From Arthrobacter sp. V1I9 (GTDB lineage: Bacteria; Actinomycetota; Actinomycetes; Actinomycetales; Micrococcaceae): a stretch of DNA of 64,000 nt. Positions within the stretch are counted from its first letter, which is position 1. Each line of letters begins with the position of its first letter. A program made the position numbers and the translations under genes. The stretch is taken from positions 1,922,001-1,986,000 of the forward strand of contig NZ_JAUSYU010000001.1 of NCBI RefSeq assembly GCF_030817075.1, given 5' to 3'. Shown here in pieces: positions 36,377-46,299 of this stretch. The notes below the pieces were generated by a model. That model searched no databases, had not been told where the DNA came from, and was given only the letters and a program-made list of their open reading frames with translations.

Positions 36377-36460
36377 ACTGCCAACGCGCGCGTCCTGCCA
36401 ATCGAGTCCAACAATTCGTTCCCATCCATGCGACGACCGAGCAAACTGAGGAGTGACACA

Positions 36461-37648
36461 ATGCTCTCCCTACCGCAGATGCTGGGGAATGTGTCCAAGG
36501 CCTACGTCCAGTCCCCTGAGGACTGGGCACGGTCGGTCACCGACGTCCTGCGGGACGCCGCGATCTACCACCACGCCGGAAACGGCTTCTACCGCGCCCA
36601 ATGTGACGCCTTGGGAGTCGACCCCGCCACGATCAACGACCTCAACGACCTGCAATCCCTGCCACTTTTGCCGGCCGGCATGTTCAAGCGTCCCGACGCC
36701 AAGGTGCTGCTCACCTGCTCCCTGGCAGATGTCGAGACCGAATCCCGCTCCAGCGGGACCCGCGGTGTCCAGTCCGTCACCCCCCGCAACAGCGAGACAT
36801 TGACCCTGGCGCTGGTCGCCCTGATCGGGACCTACCGGGCGTTCTTCAACCTGTCCGGGGGCGCGGGACTTTTTTTGAACCCGTCGGATCCCGAAGCCTC
36901 GGAGATGGGACTGCTCAAGGACTTGAACATCCTGAACAGCGTCTTCGACCACCACGCATATCTCGTTGCCGACCAGGCGTTCGACGCCGGGGAGGCCTTG
37001 GAGCACCTGCGCCGGTGGGAGGGACACATGACACGCCACATCGTCAGTCCGCCGTTCCTCGTCGACCGGCTCCTCCGGTTCCTTGAGCGGGAGAATATCA
37101 GTGTGCGGTTGGACCCGTTCAGCATGATCATCACTCTCGGCGGCTGGAAGCGGCATACAGCCGAGGCCATCCCTGATGAAGACTTTCGGGAGCGGTGCCA
37201 CGACTTGCTCGGCGTGCGCGCGGTGAACGTGCGCGACATGTATGGGATGGTCGAGTCGAACATGCTCGCTGTGGAGTGCCACCTGCATCGCAAGCACGTC
37301 CCGCCGTGGTGCTACATCTCCATCCGGGACCCCGGCCAGAGCGGCCGGGAGGTCGCCTCCGGGGAGACCGGCACCATCGCCGTACTGGACGCCCTCAGCA
37401 CCAGCTACCCCGGTTTCCTCCTCACCGACGACATGGGCGACGTCGAGACCGGCACCTGCGGGTGCGGCAGGACCGGCCAGGTCATCAACTTCCGCCGCCG
37501 GGGCCAAGGCGGCGGGCTGGGCCACTGCCCCGTCAGCATCGAGCGCTACCTCGGTTCGGGCACTGCCGCGAACAATGAAACGCCGGCGCTTGTGAAGGCC
37601 CAAGCTGGGGACCGCAGTCGGGGCAGTTCCGCCTACCGGGTCGCATAG
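36461..37648 (+). CDS. LuxE-type acyl-protein synthetase
   Basis: A 395-residue adenylating enzyme of the LuxE/acyl-protein synthetase family (ANL superfamily). RSSGTRG at 96-102 is the P-loop-like motif and DMYGMVESN (about 258-266) the A5-like motif. Cys356 (LGHCPVS) near the C-terminus may match the acyl-accepting cysteine of LuxE; this is inferred. A CGCG pair lies just before. LuxE enzymes activate a fatty acid and pass it to a thiol. Here it could load a starter or cap acyl/aminoacyl group onto a carrier. ATG 36461 follows AGGAG. The 3' end overlaps the convergent methyltransferase gene by 16 bp. Confidence 0.8.
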   Translation: MLSLPQMLGNVSKAYVQSPEDWARSVTDVLRDAAIYHHAGNGFYRAQCDALGVDPATINDLNDLQSLPLLPAGMFKRPDAKVLLTCSLADVETESRSSGTRGVQSVTPRNSETLTLALVALIGTYRAFFNLSGGAGLFLNPSDPEASEMGLLKDLNILNSVFDHHAYLVADQAFDAGEALEHLRRWEGHMTRHIVSPPFLVDRLLRFLERENISVRLDPFSMIITLGGWKRHTAEAIPDEDFRERCHDLLGVRAVNVRDMYGMVESNMLAVECHLHRKHVPPWCYISIRDPGQSGREVASGETGTIAVLDALSTSYPGFLLTDDMGDVETGTCGCGRTGQVINFRRRGQGGGLGHCPVSIERYLGSGTAANNETPALVKAQAGDRSRGSSAYRVA

Positions 37649-38466
37649 AACGCAACCGCCGATGAGGCGGCAACATTCAGCGAATCCACGCCATTCATCA
37701 TCGGAATCGTCACGCGCGCGTCGAGCAACCGCTCAGTCTCGGGCTTTAGCCCGTCACCTTCAGTACCGAAGACCAACACCAGACTCTGATGATCCTGGGC
37801 CACCAGCTCATCAAGAGTGATGGCCCCCTCCCCCAGAGACATGCCTGCAACGAAATACCCCGCCTCTTTCAGCTGTTCGAGACTGGCCGGCCACGATTCG
37901 ATCCGCGTCCATGGCACCTGGAAGACCGTGCCCATCGACACGCGGATCGAGCGGCGGTAGAGCGGGTCGGCACACTGCGGCGTCACCAGTACGCCGTCGA
38001 CGCCGATCGCTGCGGCGCTGCGAAAAACCGCACCTACGTTTGTATGGTCCGTAAGGTTTTCCAGGATCGCGATCCTTGATCGCCCTCGTGCACGGCCGCC
38101 CTCGGACTCCTGCGCACTGACCAGCAGTTCCGGCAGCGGTACCGGCGCGGGGCGCTGCATTGCGGCCATGGCACCGCGGTGAAGATGGAAACCGGTGATT
38201 TCCTCCAGCAGGGCCGCGCTGCCGATGAAGGCCGGGACGTGGGGGTAGGCACCGAGGATGTCCTGAAGGTCGTCCAGCCACTTTTCCGCGAGGAAGAAGG
38301 ACCGGGGCTGGTGCCCCGCGGCCAGGGCGCGGCGCAGCACGCGGGAGGATTCGGCGATATACATGCCCTCCGCGGGCTCCCGGATTTTGCGCAGGTGCAC
38401 ATCCGTGAGCTGGGTGTAGTCGGACACCCGGGGGTCGGCGGCAGATTCGAGATAGTGGATTGTCAC
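37633..38466 (-). CDS. TrmH/SpoU-family RNA 2'-O-methyltransferase
   Basis: A 277-residue protein with an N-terminal substrate-binding domain (1-110) and a C-terminal SPOUT knot. Motif 1 is LENLTDHTNVGAVFRSA, motif 2 LVFGTEGDGL, and motif 3 IPMMNGVDSLNVAASSAV, which forms the SAM-binding knot. It methylates a ribose in rRNA or tRNA; the exact site cannot be told. Its start overlaps the TauE gene stop by four bases, so it is last in an ABC-TauE-TrmH operon. Confidence 0.9.
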   Translation of the reverse strand: MTIHYLESAADPRVSDYTQLTDVHLRKIREPAEGMYIAESSRVLRRALAAGHQPRSFFLAEKWLDDLQDILGAYPHVPAFIGSAALLEEITGFHLHRGAMAAMQRPAPVPLPELLVSAQESEGGRARGRSRIAILENLTDHTNVGAVFRSAAAIGVDGVLVTPQCADPLYRRSIRVSMGTVFQVPWTRIESWPASLEQLKEAGYFVAGMSLGEGAITLDELVAQDHQSLVLVFGTEGDGLKPETERLLDARVTIPMMNGVDSLNVAASSAVAFYATR

Positions 38467-39260
38467 CGAGTGATTATTTCAGCAGATTCGCGATCATGAA
38501 CTCCCAGCGCCACCAGCCCCAGGACGAAGATCACGGCGCGCAGCACCTTCGGGGACAGCCGCCGCCCCACTTTGGAGCCCAGGATGCCGCCGATGCTCGA
38601 ACTGACAGCGATCAGCAGCACCACGAGCCAGTTGATGCGGTCGAACGCGAACAGTAGATAGGAGACGGCGGCCACAAGGTTTACGCCGAGCACCAGGATG
38701 TTCTTCATGGCGTTGGCGTTCTGGATGGTGCCGGTGAGGAAGACCCCCAGGATGCCCACCAGCAGAATTCCCTGCGCAGCTACGAAGTAGCCGCCGTAAA
38801 CACCGGCGAGGTAGACCAGGACCACCAGGAGGACACCGTGGCGCTTGTCCCGCACGGCGTGCTCCGGGTTCTCCTCCCGGTTGCGGACCCAGGCCTGCAT
38901 GCGCGGTTGAAACACCACCATCAGGAGGGCCAGCACCAGAAGGACGGGCGCAACGTAGTGGAAAACTTTCTCGGGCAGGTGCAGGAGCAGCCATGCGCCG
39001 GAGACGCCGCCCAGGAGCGAGGCAGGGAGCAGCCGCATGAGCTGCCGGCCGCGGCCCTTCAGTTCACGCCGGTAGCCGAAGGCGCCGGCCGCGGTACCAA
39101 AGACAAGCCCCATGGCGTTGCTCATGGAAGCCACCACGGGGGTGACCCCCAGAGCGATGAGCACGGGGAAGGTTACCAGTGTGCCGGAGCCAACAACGGC
39201 GTTGATGGTGCCGGCCCACAGGCCGGCGATGGACACAAAGATGCTGCTGAGAAGGTCCAA
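38463..39260 (-). CDS. Sulfite exporter TauE/SafE family membrane protein
   Basis: A 265-residue protein with about seven to eight hydrophobic helices. The paired GTINAVVGSGTLVTFPVL and SIGGILGSKVGRRLSP segments are the two family repeats. Members move sulfite, sulfonates or related anions, and the substrate here is unknown. It lies 16 bp after the ABC ATPase gene and is coupled to the TrmH gene. Confidence 0.85.
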   Translation of the reverse strand: MDLLSSIFVSIAGLWAGTINAVVGSGTLVTFPVLIALGVTPVVASMSNAMGLVFGTAAGAFGYRRELKGRGRQLMRLLPASLLGGVSGAWLLLHLPEKVFHYVAPVLLVLALLMVVFQPRMQAWVRNREENPEHAVRDKRHGVLLVVLVYLAGVYGGYFVAAQGILLVGILGVFLTGTIQNANAMKNILVLGVNLVAAVSYLLFAFDRINWLVVLLIAVSSSIGGILGSKVGRRLSPKVLRAVIFVLGLVALGVHDRESAEIITR

Positions 39261-39276
39261 GGTGCTGCGCTGCTGC

Positions 39277-40062
39277 CTAGCGGCTGGCGACGGCGGTGTA
39301 CCGGCCCGCGTTGACGGATACGTCCAGGTCCAGCCCGAATGTTGTACTGAGGTGTTCGGCGGTCAGGACCTCGGTGATGGGACCTGCGGCGACCACTCCG
39401 CCGTCGCGCAGCAGCATGGCGTGCGTGAATCCCGGCGGGACTTCCTCAAGGTGGTGCGTCACGAGGACCATGGCGGGTGCTGCCTCGTCCCGGGCGAGCT
39501 CTCCGAGCTTGTGGACGAGCTCCTCGCGGCCGCCGAGGTCCAGGCCGGCAGCGGGTTCATCCAGCAGCAGCAGTTCCGGGTCGGTCATAAGGGCGCGGGC
39601 GATCTGGACCCGCTTGCGCTCACCCTCGGACAACGTTGCGAAGGTCCTGTTCAGGAGCGGGCCCATCCCCCAGTCGTTGAGCAGGCGGAACGCCCGCCGC
39701 TCGTCGTCGCGCTCGTATCCTTCACGCCAGCGGCCGGTGACACCGTAGGCGGCGGTGACCACAACGTTGAGGACGTTTTCGTGTTCCGGGATCTGGGTTG
39801 CCAGGGCGGCGGAGGAGAGGCCAATGCGGGGGCGGAGTTCGAAGACGTCCACACGGCCCAGGATCTCGTCCAAAATCCCGGCTTTGCCACTGCTCGGATG
39901 CATGCGCGCGGCGGCAATCTGGAGGAGGGTGGTTTTGCCTGCGCCGTTGGGGCCGAGGATTACCCAGCGTTCGCCTTCATTGACTTCCCAGTCAACCTTG
40001 TCCAGCAGGGTCTTTTTACCTCGGACAACGCTGACGGAAGCCAATTCCAGAACATCACTCAT
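39277..40062 (-). CDS. ABC transporter ATP-binding protein
   Basis: A 261-residue ATPase with Walker A GPNGAGKTT, signature LSEGERKR, Walker B LLLLDEPAAGLD and the switch His in VTHH. The signature is LSEGE rather than LSGGQ, as in the ModF/YlmA-like cytoplasmic ABC group. There is no membrane partner next to it, which also fits that group. ATG 40062 (MSDVLELAS) is chosen by family; the frame is open upstream. It is the first gene of the operon with TauE and TrmH. Confidence 0.82.
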   Translation of the reverse strand: MSDVLELASVSVVRGKKTLLDKVDWEVNEGERWVILGPNGAGKTTLLQIAAARMHPSSGKAGILDEILGRVDVFELRPRIGLSSAALATQIPEHENVLNVVVTAAYGVTGRWREGYERDDERRAFRLLNDWGMGPLLNRTFATLSEGERKRVQIARALMTDPELLLLDEPAAGLDLGGREELVHKLGELARDEAAPAMVLVTHHLEEVPPGFTHAMLLRDGGVVAAGPITEVLTAEHLSTTFGLDLDVSVNAGRYTAVASR

Positions 40063-40304
40063 AGGAGTAGACACTAGGACAAAAAAGAGGCCGACTGATA
40101 ACCGGTGCCGCATGGCGCCGCAAGCCCGCTCGCCAGTTGTCAAGACCCGCCAGCGACGCGCCTTGTCCCGGGGCTGCGCGCCAACGTGGGAAGGATCAGT
40201 TCCGCGAATAGAAGTCACGGGACGGCCTGGCGGAAGTGGCTCGAGCAGCACCATTCAGCGCAATAAATTCAAGGAGCGCCTCCCCCGCTACTAAGATTGC
40301 AGGC

Positions 40305-41198
40305 ATGACTTCGAACGTGACTGCCGTCAGCTATGGCCTGAGTGTGACCCCAACCGCGCTGGAGCAGCTGCGTTCCGTCTTCACGGCACAGGGCGCCGAC
40401 GTGCTGTCCGAAAACGAATATGGCGACGCGCGCTACCAGGTCCACGTGGCTGAACTGCAGCTTCCGGACGCAACTGAAGCAGGCCTCGCCGCGCTCCGGG
40501 GCGCCGTAGCCGAGGCATCCATCACCGGGCTCGACACCGCATTGGTTCCTGCAGGCCTCCGCGCGGCCGAACGCAAGCTCCTGATCCTGGACGTGGATTC
40601 CACCCTGATTCAGGACGAGGTCATCGAACTCCTTGCCGCCTACGCTGGCAAGGAGGAAGAGGTGACCGCCGTTACCGAGGCTGCCATGCGTGGAGAGGTG
40701 GACTTCACCGAAAGCCTTCTCACCCGGGTCCAGGTCCTCGCAGGACTGCCGGCCGACGTCGTCCATTCCGTCTATACAGAAGTGAAGCTGAGCGAGGGGG
40801 CCGCCGAACTCGTGGCAGCTTTCAAGGCAGCGGGCCATGTGGTGGCTGTAGTGTCGGGCGGGTTCAACCAGATCCTGGAGCCGATTGCCGGCGATCTGGG
40901 CCTGGATTACTGGCAGGCGAATGAGTTGGAGATTGTCGATGGCGTCCTGACCGGCAAGGTGCTGGGCGCAGTGGTGGACCGGGCCGCGAAGGAGAAGTAC
41001 CTGCGCGAGTGGGCAGCCAGCGAGGGTATCGCGCTGGAGCACACAGTGGCCGTGGGTGACGGCGCCAACGACCTGGACATGCTCGGGGCTGCCGGAATCG
41101 GCGTCGCCTTCAATGCCAAGCCAGCCGTGCTCGCCGTGGCTGATGCCGCCGTCACCATGCCGTACCTCGACGCTGTCCGCCACATCGCCGGCGTCTGA
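40305..41198 (+). CDS. serB: Phosphoserine phosphatase
   Basis: A 297-residue HAD phosphatase. An ACT-like N-terminal domain (1-85) precedes LDVDSTLIQDEV (nucleophile Asp of DxDST), VVSGGF (motif II), a Lys in motif III, and GDGANDLDML (motif IV). It makes serine from O-phosphoserine, the same intermediate the SbnA-like enzyme should use about 14 kb away. ATG 40305 is chosen by family start. It is a single gene, with a terminator after it. Confidence 0.93.
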   Translation: MTSNVTAVSYGLSVTPTALEQLRSVFTAQGADVLSENEYGDARYQVHVAELQLPDATEAGLAALRGAVAEASITGLDTALVPAGLRAAERKLLILDVDSTLIQDEVIELLAAYAGKEEEVTAVTEAAMRGEVDFTESLLTRVQVLAGLPADVVHSVYTEVKLSEGAAELVAAFKAAGHVVAVVSGGFNQILEPIAGDLGLDYWQANELEIVDGVLTGKVLGAVVDRAAKEKYLREWAASEGIALEHTVAVGDGANDLDMLGAAGIGVAFNAKPAVLAVADAAVTMPYLDAVRHIAGV

Positions 41199-41282
41199 TC
41201 CCTCCTTTACCGCTTAACCGCGGAATGGGCCCACGCCCGCAGGGTACCCTGACCGAGCATGCGAGGTAAGGGGGCGGGCGGG

Positions 41283-41325
41283 GACGTCGCGGCAGTGTCC
41301 GGAAGGAACATTGCCGCGACGTGTC
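41283..41325. terminator. Bidirectional terminator hairpin
   Basis: GACGTCGCGGCAGTGT pairs with ACATTGCCGCGACGTGTC around a 9-base loop, between convergent serB and the SDR gene. Confidence 0.8.
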
Positions 41326-41346
41326 ATCTCACGGTGTGCATGGAGC

Positions 41347-42111
41347 CTAGCTCGCGGGCTCGCCGGTGCCCTTGCCGAAGTAGTCTGCGCCGCCAGCGTA
41401 TTCGGTGTGGCCCGACTCGACGTCGGCCGTAACCATCCCGGCCACCACCTCCGCGAACTCTTCGACGGAGTACAGCTTGCCTGCTTCCGCGCGGCGCGCT
41501 TCGATGGCGCCCGGAGTGGAGCGGTCCAGGAGGGTTGCGGTAACGGTGCCCTCGATCATGTCGCCGGACACAACCACCAGGGAGATGCCCTTCTCGGCCA
41601 GGCTGGGGATGAGTTCGCGCAGTGCGTCCTCCCCGGCACGCTTGCTGCGGGCCACGGGCTCGTAGGCCTCCATGGTGGGCACGGTGTTGATGAAGTGGGC
41701 CTGGTGGCTGGTGACGAAGACCACGCGGGAGCCTTCACGCATCAGGGGCACTGCCGCGTTCAGCATGTTGATCTGGGCATCGCGGTTCAGTTTGAGCGCA
41801 TAGTCCTCGCCCATGCCGGTTTCCATTCCGCCGGAGGCGTTCAGCACCAGGATGTCCAGCGTCCCGAAGTTTTCCATGGCGGCGGAGGCCAGGGCCTGGA
41901 CACCTTCCTGCGTGGTGAGATCAGCGCCCACAGCCACAGCACGTCCACCGGTGGCTTCAATTCCCTGCACTACCTTGTTGGCGCGCGGCGCCTTCTGGCG
42001 GTAGTTGACCACGACGGCGGCACCCTGGCTTGCGAGGTTCCTGGCTACGTCAGCGCCGATGCCGCGTGATGATCCGGTGACGATGGCGGTCTTGTTGTCC
42101 AGCAGTCCCAT
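41347..42111 (-). CDS. SDR-family oxidoreductase
   Basis: A 254-residue classical SDR. TGSSRGIGADVAR binds the cofactor and NASGG follows the fourth strand. The catalytic region is TMEAYEPVARSKRAGEDA, where the active Tyr and Lys are spaced more widely than the standard YxxxK. It lies 127 bp downstream of fabG on the same strand. A lipid-related reductase is likely, but the substrate is not known. Confidence 0.8.
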   Translation of the reverse strand: MGLLDNKTAIVTGSSRGIGADVARNLASQGAAVVVNYRQKAPRANKVVQGIEATGGRAVAVGADLTTQEGVQALASAAMENFGTLDILVLNASGGMETGMGEDYALKLNRDAQINMLNAAVPLMREGSRVVFVTSHQAHFINTVPTMEAYEPVARSKRAGEDALRELIPSLAEKGISLVVVSGDMIEGTVTATLLDRSTPGAIEARRAEAGKLYSVEEFAEVVAGMVTADVESGHTEYAGGADYFGKGTGEPAS

Positions 42112-42238
42112 ACGAGCTCCCTTTGTTCATAACGTCTAAATCCCTGATGGTCTGGAGTCCATCATGCCAGCGGTCGCTGATGAATCGCTTGTGTGACCTC
42201 CACAAAGAAGCACCCCGCGCCTAGTGCGCTGGAAGGGG

Positions 42239-43033
<795 letters not shown>

Positions 43034-43116
43034 TTAGCGTCCGCCCACGGCCCGGTTTGGGTGCCACTGCCGTTGGTGAGAGAATTAACGCAAGCCTTTG
43101 GAGCGTGATAATCGCC

Positions 43117-43551
43117 GTGACCCTTGAAAACCATGCGGGACAAACCGCGCCCGGAGAGCCGGAGCGGTTCTCCGGCGACGCGGAAGTTCACAGCATCACG
43201 GACGCTGGCGCGGCCCATTCCGAGGACATGCGCCAGCGCATGATCAAGTACGCGGTGGCCATGGGTATCCGCATGGTGTGCCTGATCATGATCTTTGTGG
43301 TGGACGGCTGGTTTAAGATTATTGCGGTAGCCGGTGCAGTGTTCCTGCCTTGGATTGCAGTTGTTATAGCCAACGGCGATGACAAGGCCGAAGGCCACAG
43401 CGACCTGCTGCTGGATTCTGCGCCCCTGGCAGAGATTGAAAGCCCGCCTGCTCCGTCCGGCGACGACGAGCACGGCAGCGAGGTCCTGCAGGGCGAGCTG
43501 ATTATTGACGACGACGAAACACCATTCGGGCAGGAGCGGCGGGCATCATGA
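43117..43551 (+). CDS. DUF3099 family membrane protein
   Basis: About 144 residues. HSITDAGAAHSEDMRQRMIKYAV, here read only in part, matches the DUF3099 core. It is followed by two membrane helices (GIRMVCLIMIFVVDG and IIAVAGAVFLPWIAVVIA) and an acidic tail. The start is uncertain: GTG 43117 has GGAG 13 bases upstream, and ATG 43018 is in frame but has no family match. It overlaps the next gene by ATGA. The function is unknown; the family is actinobacterial. Confidence 0.75.
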   Translation: MTLENHAGQTAPGEPERFSGDAEVHSITDAGAAHSEDMRQRMIKYAVAMGIRMVCLIMIFVVDGWFKIIAVAGAVFLPWIAVVIANGDDKAEGHSDLLLDSAPLAEIESPPAPSGDDEHGSEVLQGELIIDDDETPFGQERRAS

Positions 43552-43817
43552 GTATTTTCGACTTCGCTGCAGGAGCGGGTCCCACCGCGGCGGAAGCCAC
43601 TGCGGTCTGCTCCCGGAAGGCGTGCCGGTCCCAGGCCTCCTGGCAGCTCCTGTGGAACAACCCGAAGATCCACACCCCCGAGCGCCGCAAGATCTGGCTG
43701 GCGTGCGGAGAGCACCGGGACTGGCTGGAGGACTACCTGCAGACGCGGGGGCTCTGGAAGGAAACAGTTGTGCTTGAGGCTGTTGCCCCTCTTGGTTCCC
43801 TGGAGCAGGACAACTGA
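43548..43817 (+). CDS. Small Cys/His-containing protein, actinobacterial
   Basis: An 89-residue soluble protein with Cys21, Cys26, a Cys-Gly-Glu-His segment (LACGEHRDWL) and several tryptophans, suggesting a zinc-binding site. I recognise it as a conserved companion of DUF3099 and SURF1 genes but not with any known role. It is coupled to both neighbours: ATGA upstream and zero gap downstream. Confidence 0.7.
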   Translation: MSIFDFAAGAGPTAAEATAVCSRKACRSQASWQLLWNNPKIHTPERRKIWLACGEHRDWLEDYLQTRGLWKETVVLEAVAPLGSLEQDN

Positions 43818-44693
43818 ATGTACCGTTTCCTCTTTTCCAGCAAGTGGCTGGGTTACCTTCTGCTGGCTGCCATCTTCGCTTCCGCCTGTGTTTTCCTGGG
43901 CCGCTGGCAGATGGACCGGCGCGCGGAGACCCTGGCGGAGATCAACCGGGTTGTCACCAACTACTCGGCGGCCCCTATCCCCTTTGCTGATTCCAGGGAA
44001 CAGTTCGACCGCCTGGACCCCGCCATGGAATGGACCCAGGTGGAGTTGAAAGGCTCGTACCTCATCGACGGGCAGCGCGTGGTTCGGAACCGTCCCCTCA
44101 ACGGCCAGCCGGGCTACGAAGTGGTGGTCCCGTTCCGCCTGTCAACAGGCGAAACCGTGGTGGTTGACCGGGGGTGGCTGCCCATCGGCAACAAAAATCC
44201 CGGTAGCCCCGACTCGGTGCCGGCTCCTCCGGCAGGTGAGATCACCGCCGTCGTCCGGCTGAAGCATCCGGAGCCGGAACTGCAGCGCGGCGCGCCGGAA
44301 GGCCAGCTGGCCTCCATCGACCTCGCCGCCTACTCAGCGCAGCTCGGGTATCCCCTGCTCACCGGGGCATACGGCCAGCTCGCCTCCGAGACTCCGCCAG
44401 CAGCGGAGATGCCGCTGCCGTTCCCGAAGCCTTCCACCGAGGAGGGCACGCACCTGTCCTACTCGCTGCAATGGTTCGCGTTCGGCGTGCTGATGTTCGT
44501 GGGCTTCGGATATGCTGCCCGCCAGCAGGCCCGCAACGCTGAAATTGACGCCGAGGACGGCGACGAGTCATCAGAGGGTGTGCTCCACTCGGCTGCCGCC
44601 GCAGCCCGCCGTCGTCCGCCCGCCCCGCGGAAGCGGAAGAGGGCGACGGCGGAAGAAGAAGAAGACGCCCTGCTCGACGCGCAGGGGTTCTAG
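43818..44693 (+). CDS. SURF1 family protein
   Basis: A 291-residue protein with an N-terminal helix (YLLLAAIFASACVFLGRWQ) ending in the family motif GRWQMDRR, a periplasm-side domain containing VDRGWLP, and a second helix near 220 (LQWFAFGVLMFVGFGYAA). The C-terminal 50 residues are charged and rich in Arg/Lys. SURF1 proteins assist haem insertion into cytochrome c oxidase. It is the last gene of the three-gene set. Confidence 0.85.
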   Translation: MYRFLFSSKWLGYLLLAAIFASACVFLGRWQMDRRAETLAEINRVVTNYSAAPIPFADSREQFDRLDPAMEWTQVELKGSYLIDGQRVVRNRPLNGQPGYEVVVPFRLSTGETVVVDRGWLPIGNKNPGSPDSVPAPPAGEITAVVRLKHPEPELQRGAPEGQLASIDLAAYSAQLGYPLLTGAYGQLASETPPAAEMPLPFPKPSTEEGTHLSYSLQWFAFGVLMFVGFGYAARQQARNAEIDAEDGDESSEGVLHSAAAAARRRPPAPRKRKRATAEEEEDALLDAQGF

Positions 44694-44700
44694 CGCACGG

Positions 44701-46299
44701 CTAAGCCAGCGTGATCAGGTCCAGGTAATCTTCGTTCCAGTGGTCTTCGATGCCGTCTGGCAGCAGGACGACACGCTCGGGGTTGAGGGCTTCTACTGCC
44801 CCTTCGTCGTGACTGACCAGGACGACGGCGCCGCTGTAGTTCTTGAGGGCACCCAGAATTTCGGCGCGGCTGGCCGGGTCCAGGTTGTTGGTGGGCTCGT
44901 CCAGGAGCAGGACGTTCGCGCTGGAGGCCACGATGGTGGCCAGCGCAAGGCGCGTCTTCTCGCCGCCGGAGAGCACGCCGGCGGGCTTGTCGACGTCGTC
45001 GCCCGAAAACAGGAACGAGCCCAGGATGCCGCGCACCTCTGCGTCCTTCATGTCGGGAGCAGCGGAGCGCATGTTTTCCAGGACGGTACGGTCGACGTCC
45101 AGCGTTTCGTGTTCCTGGGCGTAGTAGCCCACCTTCAGGCCGTGTCCGGCGATAACGTCGCCGGTGTCAGGCCTGTCCACCCCGGCCAGCATCCGCAGGA
45201 GGGTGGTCTTGCCGGCGCCGTTAAGGCCAAGGATGACCACTTTGGAGCCGCGGTCGATAGCCAGGTCCACGTCGGTGAAGATTTCCAGCGAACCGTAGGA
45301 CTTGCTGAGGCCTTCGGCCGTGAGCGGCGTCCGGCCGCAGGGCGACGGGTCCGGGAAACGCAGGGCTGCCACCCGGTCCTGCTCGCGGACGGCCTCCAGT
45401 CCGCTCAGCAGACGCTCGGCGCGCTTGGCCATGTTCTGTGCGGCGACGGCCTTGGTGGCCTTGGCGCGCATCTTGTTCGCCTGATCGAACAGGACCTGGG
45501 CTTTCTTTTCCGCGTTGGCGCGTTCGCGCTTGCGGGCACGTTCGTCGGTTTCGCGCTGCGTGAGGTAGCGCTTCCAGTCCATGTTGTAGAAGTCGATCTG
45601 CGCGCGGTTGGCGTCGAGCAGGAAGACCTTGTTGACGGTGGCCTCAAGCAACTCGGTGTCGTGGCTGATCACGATGAGCCCGCCCTGGTGGCTTTTCAGG
45701 AAGTCACGGAGCCAGGCGATGGAATCGGCGTCGAGGTGGTTGGTGGGTTCGTCGAGGAGCATGGTCTCGGCGTCGGAGTAGAGAATCCGGGCGAGCTCCA
45801 CACGGCGCCGCTGGCCACCGGACAGCGTCTTGAGAGGCTGGTTCAGCAGGCGGTCCGGCAGGGCGAGGTTGGAGCAGATTGCCGCTGCCTCGGCTTCGGC
45901 TGCGTAACCGCCGGCCGCCAGGAACTCGGACTCGAGCCGGTCATAGCGGTTCATCGCCTTGCGCTGTACCGCAGCATCCTCGCTGGCCATCTCTTCGTGG
46001 GCGAGGCGGAGCTTGCCGACGGCGATGTCCAGGCCGCGGACGGACAGGATGCGGTCCCGTGCGAGCTGCTCCATGTCCGGGGTGCGGGGATCCTGGGGCA
46101 GGTAGCCGATCTCGCCGGTGCGGGTGACTTTACCGGCGGCAGGGAGGCCCTCCCCCGCGAGCACGCGTGTAAGCGTCGTCTTCCCGGCACCGTTGCGGCC
46201 CACCAGGCCGATCTTGTCTCCCTTGTCGATGCGGAAGCTCACCTGGTCCATCAGGAGCCGGGCGCCGGCGCGCAGTTCAAGATCCTGGACAGTAATCAC
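44701..46299 (-). CDS. ABC-F family ATPase
   Basis: A 532-residue protein with two ABC cassettes: Walker A GRNGAGKTT and GLNGAGKTT, signatures LSGGQRRR and LSGGEKTR. The linker between them holds a charged helical stretch (residues about 225-300, rich in Arg, Lys and Glu). There is no membrane domain. ABC-F proteins bind the ribosomal E site and ease translation or protect against antibiotics; which one cannot be read from sequence alone. It is convergent with SURF1. Confidence 0.9.
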   Translation of the reverse strand: MITVQDLELRAGARLLMDQVSFRIDKGDKIGLVGRNGAGKTTLTRVLAGEGLPAAGKVTRTGEIGYLPQDPRTPDMEQLARDRILSVRGLDIAVGKLRLAHEEMASEDAAVQRKAMNRYDRLESEFLAAGGYAAEAEAAAICSNLALPDRLLNQPLKTLSGGQRRRVELARILYSDAETMLLDEPTNHLDADSIAWLRDFLKSHQGGLIVISHDTELLEATVNKVFLLDANRAQIDFYNMDWKRYLTQRETDERARKRERANAEKKAQVLFDQANKMRAKATKAVAAQNMAKRAERLLSGLEAVREQDRVAALRFPDPSPCGRTPLTAEGLSKSYGSLEIFTDVDLAIDRGSKVVILGLNGAGKTTLLRMLAGVDRPDTGDVIAGHGLKVGYYAQEHETLDVDRTVLENMRSAAPDMKDAEVRGILGSFLFSGDDVDKPAGVLSGGEKTRLALATIVASSANVLLLDEPTNNLDPASRAEILGALKNYSGAVVLVSHDEGAVEALNPERVVLLPDGIEDHWNEDYLDLITLA

